Shown here piece by piece: positions 25,198-33,056 of a stretch of DNA of 64,000 bases. Positions within the stretch are counted from its first letter, which is position 1. Every line of letters begins with the position of its first letter. Made by a program: the position numbers and the translations under genes. The stretch is taken from NCBI RefSeq assembly GCF_000430645.1, contig NZ_AUMK01000013.1, forward strand, positions 1-64,000, in the 5' to 3' direction. The notes under the pieces were generated by a model. That model saw only the letters and a list, made by a program, of their open reading frames with translations. It was not told the origin of the DNA and searched no databases. The stretch is from Aquimarina latercula DSM 2041 (lineage in GTDB: Bacteria; Bacteroidota; Bacteroidia; Flavobacteriales; Flavobacteriaceae).

Positions 25198-26013
25198 ATG
25201 AGAAAAATTTATGTAGTACTAAGTGTGATTCTAGCTCTATATTCTTGTACTTCGGATATAGATACTATGAACCTTGAATCAAAATCGATTGAACTAGCTT
25301 CAAAAAGTAGTTCTGGGAACGTAAAATTATTGAGTGCTTGGACAGCGAATAGAAGCAGTCCTGTGCAGATAAATTATCAAAGGAAGTTTAAAGTAAAGAT
25401 CAAAAATTTAGCATATCAAAAAGAAGTAGCCATTCATCATCTAATGAATGATGGTAATTGGACTGATATTCCCCTTGCATATGAACAATCTATTGGAGAT
25501 GATGAGGAGATTTGGGTTGGAGAGGTTACTCCTGACAATGAAATCTATAGTACAGATTTTGTAGTAAAATATACAGTAAATGGAGAAACATATTGGGATA
25601 ATAATCAAGGTAAGAACTACAGTATGTTGGTAAATACTGGAGGTTATTTATCTTCAGAAACAGAAGTTGAGATAAATAAAAGTTTTACAAGATCTGCGGG
25701 AAGATCTTTTGTTATCAATATAAATGCTAAGCGTAATTATGGAGCAGTGGCTACAGCAGAGGTTGTTTACACTACGGATAATTGGGTAACAAAAAGTATT
25801 GCTCCACTAACGTATCAAAGATATTTTAGGGTTGGCTATGCGCATTATATTATGAGTCCAAATCAGTTTGATGTTGATATTTATAATACATCTATTAGAG
25901 TCCCGGATGATGTGCAATCTATTGAATTTGCTGTTGTTTATAAAGTGGATGGAGAAGAATATTGGGATAATAATTATGGAAATAATTACACCTTAAATAA
26001 AGTTAATTATTAA
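25198..26013 (+). CDS. Lipoprotein with two CBM21-type starch/glycogen-binding modules
   Basis: 271 residues. Signal peptide with lipobox LYSC (MRKIYVVLSVILALYSCTSD). Two modules of about 105 residues each have the CBM21 pattern: a core VKIKNLAYQKEVAIHH...W, then an aromatic-rich end YWDNNQGKNY (first) and YWDNNYGNNY (second, at the C-terminus). CBM21 is known from starch-binding domains and glycogen-targeting phosphatase subunits. No catalytic domain, so a surface or periplasmic glycan-binding role is likely. Paralogue of the next gene, 28 bases downstream. Confidence 0.85.
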   Translation: MRKIYVVLSVILALYSCTSDIDTMNLESKSIELASKSSSGNVKLLSAWTANRSSPVQINYQRKFKVKIKNLAYQKEVAIHHLMNDGNWTDIPLAYEQSIGDDEEIWVGEVTPDNEIYSTDFVVKYTVNGETYWDNNQGKNYSMLVNTGGYLSSETEVEINKSFTRSAGRSFVININAKRNYGAVATAEVVYTTDNWVTKSIAPLTYQRYFRVGYAHYIMSPNQFDVDIYNTSIRVPDDVQSIEFAVVYKVDGEEYWDNNYGNNYTLNKVNY

Positions 26014-26041
26014 TCAACTATATAAACACAAATCATTTATA

Positions 26042-26896
26042 ATGAAAAAGTATTTCTATTTATTTATCAGTTTAGTCGTTCTATCTTGTAACACAGAAGA
26101 TGATTTTATTGACAACCAAAAAGACACTATAACTAAGAATGATCCGCTTCTTAAAAACTTAAGTCCTGTAAAGCTTACAAAAGCTTGGACAAGCTATAGT
26201 TTCTATAGAGGTTATCAGTCCTATACTAGAAAATTTACGGTCAAAGTAGCAAACTTGGCCTACGATAAGAATGTGAATGTATATCATCAAAAATTAGATG
26301 GAAGTTGGGACGAAATACCATTAGCATATGATAGGAGTATAGATAATGGTCAAAATGAGATTTGGTCTGGCACATATAGTTTAGGAGGATATAGTGTTGA
26401 TCAAGTATACGATAAAGAATTTGTTATAAGGTACGATGTTAATGGAGTTACATATTGGGATAACAATAATGGGTCTAATTATTCAATGTCACGTACAGAA
26501 GGTGCTTTCTTTGCAGACGCAAGCCTTAATGTTAGCGTAGATACTGATTTTGCAAGCTTCTCGTATTCTCCTTATGAAGATAAAAATAGGTTCAGTATTA
26601 CGGTAGACGTTAGAAATCTAGCTCCTAACAAAGAAGTTGGAGTAGTTTATTCTTCTGATGGATGGGAAACCCAAAAGTATTTGCCATTGATATATCGACA
26701 GTTTTGGTCAAATGGCCCATTTTATACAATACAGAGTCCTAACAATTTTGGTATAGAAAGGTGGCAAGGGTATGTGGGGTTGAATGCTTCACAAAATCAA
26801 CTGGAATATGCGGTAGTTTACAGAGTAAACGGGAAGGAATATTGGGATAATAATTACGGAAAAAATTATACAATAACCATAAATTCTAGTAATTAA
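26042..26896 (+). CDS. Second lipoprotein with two CBM21-type modules
   Basis: 284 residues. Lipobox LVVLSC (MKKYFYLFISLVVLSCNTED). Same two-module design as the upstream paralogue: VKVANLAYDKNVNVYHQ...W ending YWDNNNGSNY, then VDVRNLAPNKEVGVVYSSDGW ending YWDNNYGKNY at the C-terminus. The pair arose by gene duplication and shares one transcript, closed by the terminator at 26921. No starch-degrading enzyme or SusCD pair is adjacent, which is unusual for glycan-binding lipoproteins in this phylum. Confidence 0.85.
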   Translation: MKKYFYLFISLVVLSCNTEDDFIDNQKDTITKNDPLLKNLSPVKLTKAWTSYSFYRGYQSYTRKFTVKVANLAYDKNVNVYHQKLDGSWDEIPLAYDRSIDNGQNEIWSGTYSLGGYSVDQVYDKEFVIRYDVNGVTYWDNNNGSNYSMSRTEGAFFADASLNVSVDTDFASFSYSPYEDKNRFSITVDVRNLAPNKEVGVVYSSDGWETQKYLPLIYRQFWSNGPFYTIQSPNNFGIERWQGYVGLNASQNQLEYAVVYRVNGKEYWDNNYGKNYTITINSSN

Positions 26897-26920
26897 GTAG
26901 AGACGTTTATCTAATGAAAA

Positions 26921-26962
26921 GGTCCGCCTAACATGTGTGTTTGTAAGGCGGGCTTTATTTTA
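26921..26962 (+). terminator. Terminator after the CBM21 gene pair
   Basis: Stem around CCGCCTA (26924-26930) and TAAGGCGG (26944-26951) followed by a T-rich stretch. It sits between the convergent CBM21 and GNAT genes. Confidence 0.75.
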
Positions 26963-26963
26963 T

Positions 26964-27437
26964 TTAAAATTTTAATTCCATCTTAATATTGCTTCGTTGG
27001 TAAGGAGAATCGTTTTCTAAATCAATCTCTACAAAACCGAATTTTTTATATATGTGAATTGCATTTTTTAGGACAGTGTTAGAGTATAAAAGTATTTTTG
27101 TCCAGTGTTGTTTTTCTGCAAAATCTATGCAAAATGACATCAATTTTTGCCCTATTTGTTGTCCTTGAAATTCTGGTGAAACGGCCATTTTACCTAATTC
27201 ATAAATTCCATTTTGTTTTTTGATGAGTGCAAATGTTCCTGCAATTGTAGTATTAGACTTAGCAAAGAAAATATATCCTCCATTTTGGATAATGGTTTCT
27301 TCACATCGTTCTAAAAGATCAACGTCGTGAGCTTCTACTACAAAATATTTTTCTAGCCAGGCAACATTGAGGTCTGAAAAGTCTTTTGAGTATTTTGAGT
27401 CAAACGGGATGATTTCTATTTGTCCTTTGGAGTCCAT
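26964..27437 (-). CDS. GNAT family N-acetyltransferase
   Basis: 157 residues. The acetyl-CoA-binding motif is clear (LGKMAVSPEFQGQQIGQKLMSFCIDFA), preceded by the beta strand GTFALIKKQNGIYEL and followed by LYSNTVLKNAIHIYKKFGFVE. The substrate is unknown. Cotranscribed with the MarR regulator 5 bases upstream, an arrangement common among small-molecule resistance or modification genes. Confidence 0.92.
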   Translation of the reverse strand: MDSKGQIEIIPFDSKYSKDFSDLNVAWLEKYFVVEAHDVDLLERCEETIIQNGGYIFFAKSNTTIAGTFALIKKQNGIYELGKMAVSPEFQGQQIGQKLMSFCIDFAEKQHWTKILLYSNTVLKNAIHIYKKFGFVEIDLENDSPYQRSNIKMELKF

Positions 27438-27442
27438 AGTGA

Positions 27443-27922
27443 TTATTTTATGTTTTCTAATATGCGTTTACTTAAAGATTTTTCTTTAAACTGATTTTCC
27501 ATATACGTTAAATGACGAGTTAAACTAATAGAAGATCCTTCGGTAAGCCATTTTACTTGTTTGTCAATAGCATCCCAGACAGGAATGAGCTGGACGTGTG
27601 TTTTTTTACCTTTGGGAGATAGTTGGAAAAGTTTTTTTCTTTTATCGGTTTTATCTACTTCGGATTTAATTAACCCTTTTGTTAGAAGCTTTTTTATAGC
27701 TTGTGTGATCGCTGGTTGTGTATATTGTAATTGTTCTTGTATTTCTGAAGTTGTAGTGTTTTTTTGATCCACGATAATTTTAAAAATTGGAAATAAATAG
27801 GGGTCAAAATCTATCTGTAATCTATTATATATAATTTGAGTTTCTTTCATTAAGTATTCACTTAATCTATTTAATCTGGAACCTAAACCTAATTCTCCAA
27901 ATTCTTGTAAAGAATCTTTCAT
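27443..27922 (-). CDS. MarR family transcriptional regulator
   Basis: 159 residues. Winged helix-turn-helix at about 45-115 (TTSEIQEQLQYTQPAITQAIKKLLTKGLIKSEVDKTDKRKKLFQLSPKG) with flanking dimerisation helices. Its start codon is embedded in a 26-bp palindrome (27920-27945), which should be its own operator, so the MarR-GNAT operon is probably self-repressed and released by a small ligand. Confidence 0.93.
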   Translation of the reverse strand: MKDSLQEFGELGLGSRLNRLSEYLMKETQIIYNRLQIDFDPYLFPIFKIIVDQKNTTTSEIQEQLQYTQPAITQAIKKLLTKGLIKSEVDKTDKRKKLFQLSPKGKKTHVQLIPVWDAIDKQVKWLTEGSSISLTRHLTYMENQFKEKSLSKRILENIK

Positions 27923-27945
27923 AAGTATTTATATAAGTGCTTATG
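27920..27945. promoter_or_regulatory. MarR operator candidate overlapping the marR-like start codon
   Basis: 26-bp imperfect palindrome with outer arms CATAAG and CTTATG and core TTATATAA; only two base pairs break the symmetry. It covers the ATG of the regulator (27920-27922) and its upstream bases, a position suited to autorepression. Confidence 0.7.
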
Positions 27946-28074
27946 TAAAAGTAAACATTTTTTAGAACTATTAAAAAATATGAATTGCTTTATATCTAAA
28001 GAGGTACAAGTTTTTTAGTTAGATTTTTCTGAAGAAACAGATCTTTATAGGCTCTATTCGAATAATAATCAAAT

Positions 28075-28108
28075 GTTTGCGAATATTGGTTTTTTGTTTA
28101 CGAATACT
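28075..28108 (+). promoter_or_regulatory. 13-bp direct repeats spaced two helical turns, upstream of the GH-like gene
   Basis: GTTTGCGAATATT (28075-28087) and GTTTACGAATACT (28096-28108) start 21 bp apart, so both copies face the same side of the helix. Direct repeats of this kind suit AraC-type or hybrid two-component regulators of glycan-utilisation genes. They lie in the 349-bp gap before the gene at 28272. Confidence 0.5.
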
Positions 28109-28123
28109 ATTTAGAGGTAGACA

Positions 28124-28143
28124 AAGCACACTATAGTGTGCTT
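28124..28143. promoter_or_regulatory. Perfect 20-bp palindrome upstream of the GH-like gene
   Basis: AAGCACACTATAGTGTGCTT is perfectly symmetric. No T-run follows on either side, so it is more likely a dimeric regulator's operator than a terminator. It lies 16 bases after the direct repeats and 128 bases before the ATG at 28272. Confidence 0.5.
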
Positions 28144-28271
28144 GATTACGTTATAGTTTAATTACACTTTTTTTGAATATAACTGAACTTATAACTGAGA
28201 ATTAGGGATTTTAAATTCGTAAATTTTTCGGAGTCAATTAAAAAGAACTCAATATTAAAATTAACCACACA

Positions 28272-31200
28272 ATGATTATTTCAACTCGATTAAAACTTAT
28301 TGCACTATGTGTATTTAGTGTACTTGCTGTCAGTGCCCAAGATCCTCAAGGAGAACTAAAACGTTGGCATAAAATCACATTATCTTTTGAAGGGCCTAAT
28401 ACTTCAGAATCTGCAACTACAAATCCATTTTCGGATTATAGATTGGATGTAACATTTACTAATGGAAGTTTGAGTTATGTAGTTCCAGGTTTTTATGCGG
28501 GATGTTCTGATGCTGCTGATTCCAGTTGTGATGCGGGTAATATCTGGCAAGTACATTTTAGTCCTAGTCAAATAGGAACTTGGAATTGGTCCGCCCAGTT
28601 TACTACAGGATCTGATGTGGCTATTAATGCCGGTGGATCTAGTGCTGGATTTATGGATGGAGTGACAGGGTCTTTTAACGTGATAGAATCTGATAAATTA
28701 GGAAGGGATTTTAGAAGTAAAGACCTAGGAAGGTTAAAATATGTAGGAGAACATTACTTAAAGCATATAGGAACTGATCCAGATAACCCTAATGGTCCTT
28801 GGTTTATAAAGGCAGGAGCTGACTCTCCAGAAAATGCGCTGAATTATGTAGATTTTGATGCTACACCTAGTTATAATAATAATTTAAACAAGATAGGAAG
28901 TAAAACCTGGCAACCACATCAACAAGATTATGTTGCCGCAGATGCAAGCACTTATACTTGGGGCAATGATAAGGGAACAGAGATTTTAGGAATGTTAAAC
29001 TATCTTTCCGAGCAAGGTGCTAATGTAATGTCTTTTTTGACTTGGAACTCGAGTGGAGATGGAGGAGCAGTTTTTCCGCATACTTTACAAGTGTCTCTTG
29101 AGGAATATGGAAATACTGCGCGAAATCAGCAGTGGAGTAAAGTGAATAAAGATCGTTTTGATGTTTCTAAGATGGCACAATGGGAAAAAGTGATGGAATA
29201 TGCTGATAAAAAAGGTATTTATCTACATTTTAAAACCATGGAAACTGAAAATGATAATTTGATGGATGGAAATGGTTTTGGAAGAGAAAGAAAATTATAT
29301 TATCGAGAGCTGATTGCTCGTTTTGGGCATCATTTAGCACTTAATTGGAACCTTACCGAAGAAACAACGCTTACTGATAATGTTGCAAAAAGTACAGCTA
29401 GTTACATTAAAGACTTAGACCCTTATGATCACAATATAGTAATACATACATACCCGAATCAACAAGATCAACGATATGATCCATTACTAGGATCTAGTTC
29501 TGAGCTTACAGGAGCATCCATACAGACTAATAAAAGTAATGTGCATAATGATGTAAGAAGATGGCTTGAAAAATCAAGAAATGCTGGTAAAAAATGGATC
29601 GTTGCTAATGATGAACAAGGTAGCGCTGGAGAAGGAATTCGAGTTTCTGACAAAGAAGTAAGAGAAGATGTTTTATGGGCTACATTAATGGCTGGAGGAA
29701 CAGGAGTAGAGTATTATAGTGGTTATACAGATGATGATGGAGATATCAATGGAAATGATCATAGGAAACGAGGTAATAAGTATAAAGAAGGAGGATATGC
29801 TCTTGATTTCTTCAATAATTATTTACAGCCTTACTTGACAGAAATGATAAGTGCAGATGAAATTACTTCTAATGGTAATGATTATGTTTTTGCTAAAGCT
29901 GGTGAAGTCTATGCCGTATATCTCCCTGATGGAGGATCTACTAATATTGATTTGCCTTCAGGAACATGGGAAGTGCAATGGTATAACCCAAGATCAGGTG
30001 GGAGTTTAAGTAGTGCAACTACAGTGTCTAGTTCGATCTCAGCACCAGACAATAATGACTGGGTAGCTTTAATTAAGGGAGAATCTGATGGAACAGATTG
30101 TAATAATTTACAAAATGTTTCGGCTTCTCAGGATGCTTATTTGCAAGGAACTACGTTGTTTAATACTTCAGACTTGAGAGTAGAAAGTGGTAATAGAGTG
30201 TCTTATTTACAGTTTGTGGTGCCAACTCCATCAGAAACTATTACGGGAGTAAAACTTCAACTTTCTGTTAGTACAGATGGAGGTAATGGACTTATCGAAG
30301 TGTATAAAGGAACATCAAATAACTGGACAGAAAGTACCTTGTCGAATAGCAATAAACCTGAAGAAGGAGCTCTTTTAGGCTCTTTGAATACAACATATAG
30401 TGAAGGTCAATCGTATGAATGGAATTTATCTGGAATTAGTGCAGGAGAAACAGTTTCTTTGGTAATTAAACAAACAGGAGGGAATGATGTTTCTTTTTCA
30501 TCTAAAGAAGGTTCGAATGCTCCAAGACTTATGTTAGAATTAGATTGTAATGACGACGGAGGTGGTGGAGATGGAGATGGAAGTAATAGTTGTGTGGCTC
30601 TAGAAGAGAACGGAATCGTTGCTGTGGAGGCAGAGCATTTTGAAAGCCAGTCAAAAACGGATAAGCGAAAATGGTATTTTCAAGATGGAACTGTTTCTAC
30701 GCCAACACCAGATCCAGACCCTAGTCACCATGCTTCTGCTAGTGGAGATGGTTACTTGGAAATTTTACCAGATACAAGAGTTACGCACGATGATCCACTA
30801 GTTAATGGAGAAAGTTTTTCTAATACACCTGGTGTGGTTGGTATTTTGGATTACAAAGTGAAATTTACTACTCCTGGAAGGTATTTTGTATGGGTACGAT
30901 TATATTCCACAGGATCCGAAGATAATGGAATTCATGTTGGAATTAATGGTACTTGGCCAGCATCAGGACAGCGAATGCAGTGGTGTGCTGGAAAAAATCA
31001 ATGGACTTGGGAAAGTAAACAAAGAACTAATGCAAACCATTGTGGAGAAGCCGAACTAATATATATAGATGTTCCATCTGCTGGAATACATACTATTTCT
31101 TTTTCTATGAGAGAAGATGGAGTAGAAATGGATAAGTTTGTATTATCGCAAACTTATACCAAACCAACGGGAACAGGACCGGATGAAGTTTTGGTTGACT

Positions 31201-31460
31201 GTGCATTATCCGTAGAAGATTTTGATCTTCAAGAATCTAGTTTATATCCTAATCCAGCCCAGGATATTATTAATATACAAGGACTGACTAAAGGAAAAGC
31301 GGCTATTTACGATATTACGGGAAGAAAAGTTATGTCTTCTATAACTATTTCGGAATCTGAAAGTAATACTGTTGATATATCTAGAATCCCTTCTGGGGTT
31401 TATTTTATGGTACTAAGAGATGGGAAAAATCAGAATACATTAAAGTTTATAAAACAGTAG
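28272..31460 (+). CDS. Secreted multidomain glycoside-hydrolase-like protein with T9SS sorting domain
   Basis: 1062 residues. Signal peptide 1-22; DUF5060-like N-terminal beta domain about 25-140 (WHKITLSFEGP, FSDYRLDVTF); TIM-barrel GH-like domain about 165-530; collagen-binding-2-like domain about 535-620 (YAVYLPDGGSTNIDLPSGTWEVQWYNPRSG); a CBM96/DNRLRE-like domain about 625-765; Gly/Asp linker; carbohydrate-binding-like domain about 780-960 (GIVAVEAEHFESQ); C-terminal T9SS type A sorting domain from about 1000 (SLYPNPAQDIINI, then IPSGVYFMVLRDG). Candidate catalytic acids are Glu363/Glu364 (NWNLTEET) and Glu448 (VANDEQGS), consistent with a clan A-like retaining enzyme. The substrate, probably an algal polysaccharide, is inference. 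Secreted by T9SS and cell-surface attached. Confidence 0.88.
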   Translation: MIISTRLKLIALCVFSVLAVSAQDPQGELKRWHKITLSFEGPNTSESATTNPFSDYRLDVTFTNGSLSYVVPGFYAGCSDAADSSCDAGNIWQVHFSPSQIGTWNWSAQFTTGSDVAINAGGSSAGFMDGVTGSFNVIESDKLGRDFRSKDLGRLKYVGEHYLKHIGTDPDNPNGPWFIKAGADSPENALNYVDFDATPSYNNNLNKIGSKTWQPHQQDYVAADASTYTWGNDKGTEILGMLNYLSEQGANVMSFLTWNSSGDGGAVFPHTLQVSLEEYGNTARNQQWSKVNKDRFDVSKMAQWEKVMEYADKKGIYLHFKTMETENDNLMDGNGFGRERKLYYRELIARFGHHLALNWNLTEETTLTDNVAKSTASYIKDLDPYDHNIVIHTYPNQQDQRYDPLLGSSSELTGASIQTNKSNVHNDVRRWLEKSRNAGKKWIVANDEQGSAGEGIRVSDKEVREDVLWATLMAGGTGVEYYSGYTDDDGDINGNDHRKRGNKYKEGGYALDFFNNYLQPYLTEMISADEITSNGNDYVFAKAGEVYAVYLPDGGSTNIDLPSGTWEVQWYNPRSGGSLSSATTVSSSISAPDNNDWVALIKGESDGTDCNNLQNVSASQDAYLQGTTLFNTSDLRVESGNRVSYLQFVVPTPSETITGVKLQLSVSTDGGNGLIEVYKGTSNNWTESTLSNSNKPEEGALLGSLNTTYSEGQSYEWNLSGISAGETVSLVIKQTGGNDVSFSSKEGSNAPRLMLELDCNDDGGGGDGDGSNSCVALEENGIVAVEAEHFESQSKTDKRKWYFQDGTVSTPTPDPDPSHHASASGDGYLEILPDTRVTHDDPLVNGESFSNTPGVVGILDYKVKFTTPGRYFVWVRLYSTGSEDNGIHVGINGTWPASGQRMQWCAGKNQWTWESKQRTNANHCGEAELIYIDVPSAGIHTISFSMREDGVEMDKFVLSQTYTKPTGTGPDEVLVDCALSVEDFDLQESSLYPNPAQDIINIQGLTKGKAAIYDITGRKVMSSITISESESNTVDISRIPSGVYFMVLRDGKNQNTLKFIKQ

Positions 31461-31492
31461 AGGTAACTAACTACCTAACTATTTTTCTGAAA

Positions 31493-31528
31493 GGGCTGAA
31501 ATTACTAGTAATTTCAGCCCTTTTTTTT
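31493..31528 (+). terminator. Strong terminator after the GH-like gene
   Basis: Perfect inverted repeat whose arms begin GGGCTGAAATTACT (31493) and end AGTAATTTCAGCCC (31520), followed by eight T. Confidence 0.95.
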
Positions 31529-31882
31529 ATGTGTATAAATTAATAATAAAGTAATATCGTTTCTTTTTAATTTATACTTCAAAATAGTTTAATTCCATCT
31601 AAGCTAATATCATATAAGAATTAGTATAAGGTGGTAAATTAATGTATTTGAAATAAAGAAATCTGGTTACACTTTTTTTAAGAAAAAAGTGCTGTTTTAT
31701 TTCCCTTTAGTTTTATTTTCAAACTCAAATTCTACTACAATTTCTGCAAAGTATCGAATGTTTGATCTATAAAAATCTAAAGGAAAATTCTTTTAAGGAT
31801 AAGGTAATCGTGTATTAATAGTGTTAGATGAATAATCTTTAATGATTAAAAGCTATAAATGAAACCACATTGTGTAAATTAG
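31529..31882. other. 354-bp A/T-rich spacer
   Basis: No open frame, RNA gene or repeat is recognised between the GH terminator and the first REP-like repeat. Confidence 0.6.
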
Positions 31883-32267
31883 TGTCATTCCGGCGTAGGC
31901 CGGAATCCATAATCCATAATTTATTTTACGGATACCAATCCTTTGCTAGATCAGTCCAATTTGGATTCTCTTTTTCTATTAAGTTTATTTTCCATTGCCT
32001 ATTCCAGTTTTTTAATCTCTTTTCTCTTAATATAGCCTCATTAACGTTTCTAAAAACTTCAAAATAGATTAAAATATTTAGATTATATTTTTTACTAAAA
32101 CCTTCCACTAATTTATTCTTATGTTCAAAAATTCTTCTTTCTATATTATTTGTTATTCCAATATATATAGTTCCATTTTTCTTATTAGAGAGAATATATA
32201 CTGAGTATTGATGTTCCGGTTTTAACATGCGTATGTGTTATGGATTCCGGCCTTCGCCGGAATGACA
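31883..32267. mobile_element. GIY-YIG ORF framed by inverted REP-like repeats
   Basis: A 29-bp sequence at 31883-31911 (TGTCATTCCGGCGTAGGCCG and onward) recurs in inverted orientation at 32239-32267 with one mismatch (TA against AA in the centre). Each copy contains its own GC-rich palindrome (CCGGC/GCCGG). The only gene between them is the 100-residue GIY-YIG protein. The unit is GC-richer than its surroundings at the repeats. It looks like a small mobile or REP-type unit with its nuclease; mobility is inferred. Confidence 0.7.
31926..32228 (-). CDS. Small GIY-YIG nuclease-domain protein
   Basis: 100 residues, a single-domain GIY-YIG (UPF0213/YhbQ-like) protein. Signature: YSVYILSNKKNGTIYIGITNNIERRIFEHK, with the Tyr-Tyr pair, the Arg (RRIFEH) and the later Glu (NEAILREKRLKNW). 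The start is 10 bases inside the right inverted repeat. Family members cut DNA, and this subfamily often sits beside repeated palindromes. Whether it acts on the flanking repeats is not shown. Confidence 0.9.
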   Translation of the reverse strand: MLKPEHQYSVYILSNKKNGTIYIGITNNIERRIFEHKNKLVEGFSKKYNLNILIYFEVFRNVNEAILREKRLKNWNRQWKINLIEKENPNWTDLAKDWYP

Positions 32268-32295
32268 AGTTTTATGATTGTTTGAGGTTTATTTT

Positions 32296-32318
32296 GTCAC
32301 CCCAGCTTAGGTTGGGAT
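32296..32318. repeat. Third, related REP-like palindrome
   Basis: GTCACCCCAGCTTAGGTTGG and following bases form a CCCA...TGGG palindrome of the same layout (GTCA-prefix, GC-rich stem) as the repeats around the GIY-YIG gene, but with a different stem sequence. The surrounding 32319-32482 has no gene. Confidence 0.5.
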
Positions 32319-32482
32319 TAAAAATATCATCAATTTTTCATATGAGTAGTTGTGTTGTTTAATTAAGCTTAAAATAATACTATTATAGCTTGATTACTTG
32401 TTCAGGTTTTTATTAAATACTTCTTGAAGTATACGATTCGTATTAATACTTATACTATTTCGTTTTTTGTTTCCAAAATCTT

Positions 32483-33052
32483 TCAGTTATTAGATTTCTT
32501 GTATAGCGTTATTGCTTTTAAATAGTTTTGTGCACCTATTTTGGTCTGATCATATATAAAACCGTCTAATTCTGGATGGTTTTTTTTGATCCAAGTTACC
32601 ATTTGACCTCTCTTAATATTCCAAAGCTTAAAATCAGAGTCCATTTCTATATTTTTGATTTTGGAAATTTTTTGATTTTTGATTTCTATTATTTCCGTAG
32701 AGATGAGAGGTTTTTGGTTTAGAAATTCAATTCGAGTACATGTTTTGGAGATACTTATTTCTACTTTGTTATCAATTTCTTTAATGGCTAATATTTCATA
32801 TTTAGGATTGAATACAGAGTCCCATTGAAAGAATTGATAGTAATCGTTTGTAGAATAGTTCATGTTATAATCACCTTCGCTAATAGTTATACTATCTCCA
32901 ATAAATTCGGATAATTCAGAATAGTTACTCTGGTTCAGTTGATTGTAATAATCTTTAACTAATTGTGTGTTATCATTTCTGGTACAACCGTTTAGAGAAC
33001 AAATGCAAACAAACAAAATTACGGAACCGACTATTGTTTTAAACCTTATCAT
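32483..33052 (-). CDS. Lipoprotein, last gene of the AAA ATPase transcript
   Basis: 189 residues. Lipobox SLNGC (MIRFKTIVGSVILFVCICSLNGCTRND). The body looks like an NTF2/SnoaL-type fold: VKDYYNQLNQSNYSELSEFIGDSITI, then FFQWDSVF and repeated beta strands (weak call). It begins 4 bases after the ATPase stop on the same strand, so it is probably made with it. Its role is unknown. Confidence 0.8.
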   Translation of the reverse strand: MIRFKTIVGSVILFVCICSLNGCTRNDNTQLVKDYYNQLNQSNYSELSEFIGDSITISEGDYNMNYSTNDYYQFFQWDSVFNPKYEILAIKEIDNKVEISISKTCTRIEFLNQKPLISTEIIEIKNQKISKIKNIEMDSDFKLWNIKRGQMVTWIKKNHPELDGFIYDQTKIGAQNYLKAITLYKKSNN

Positions 33053-33056
33053 ATTA

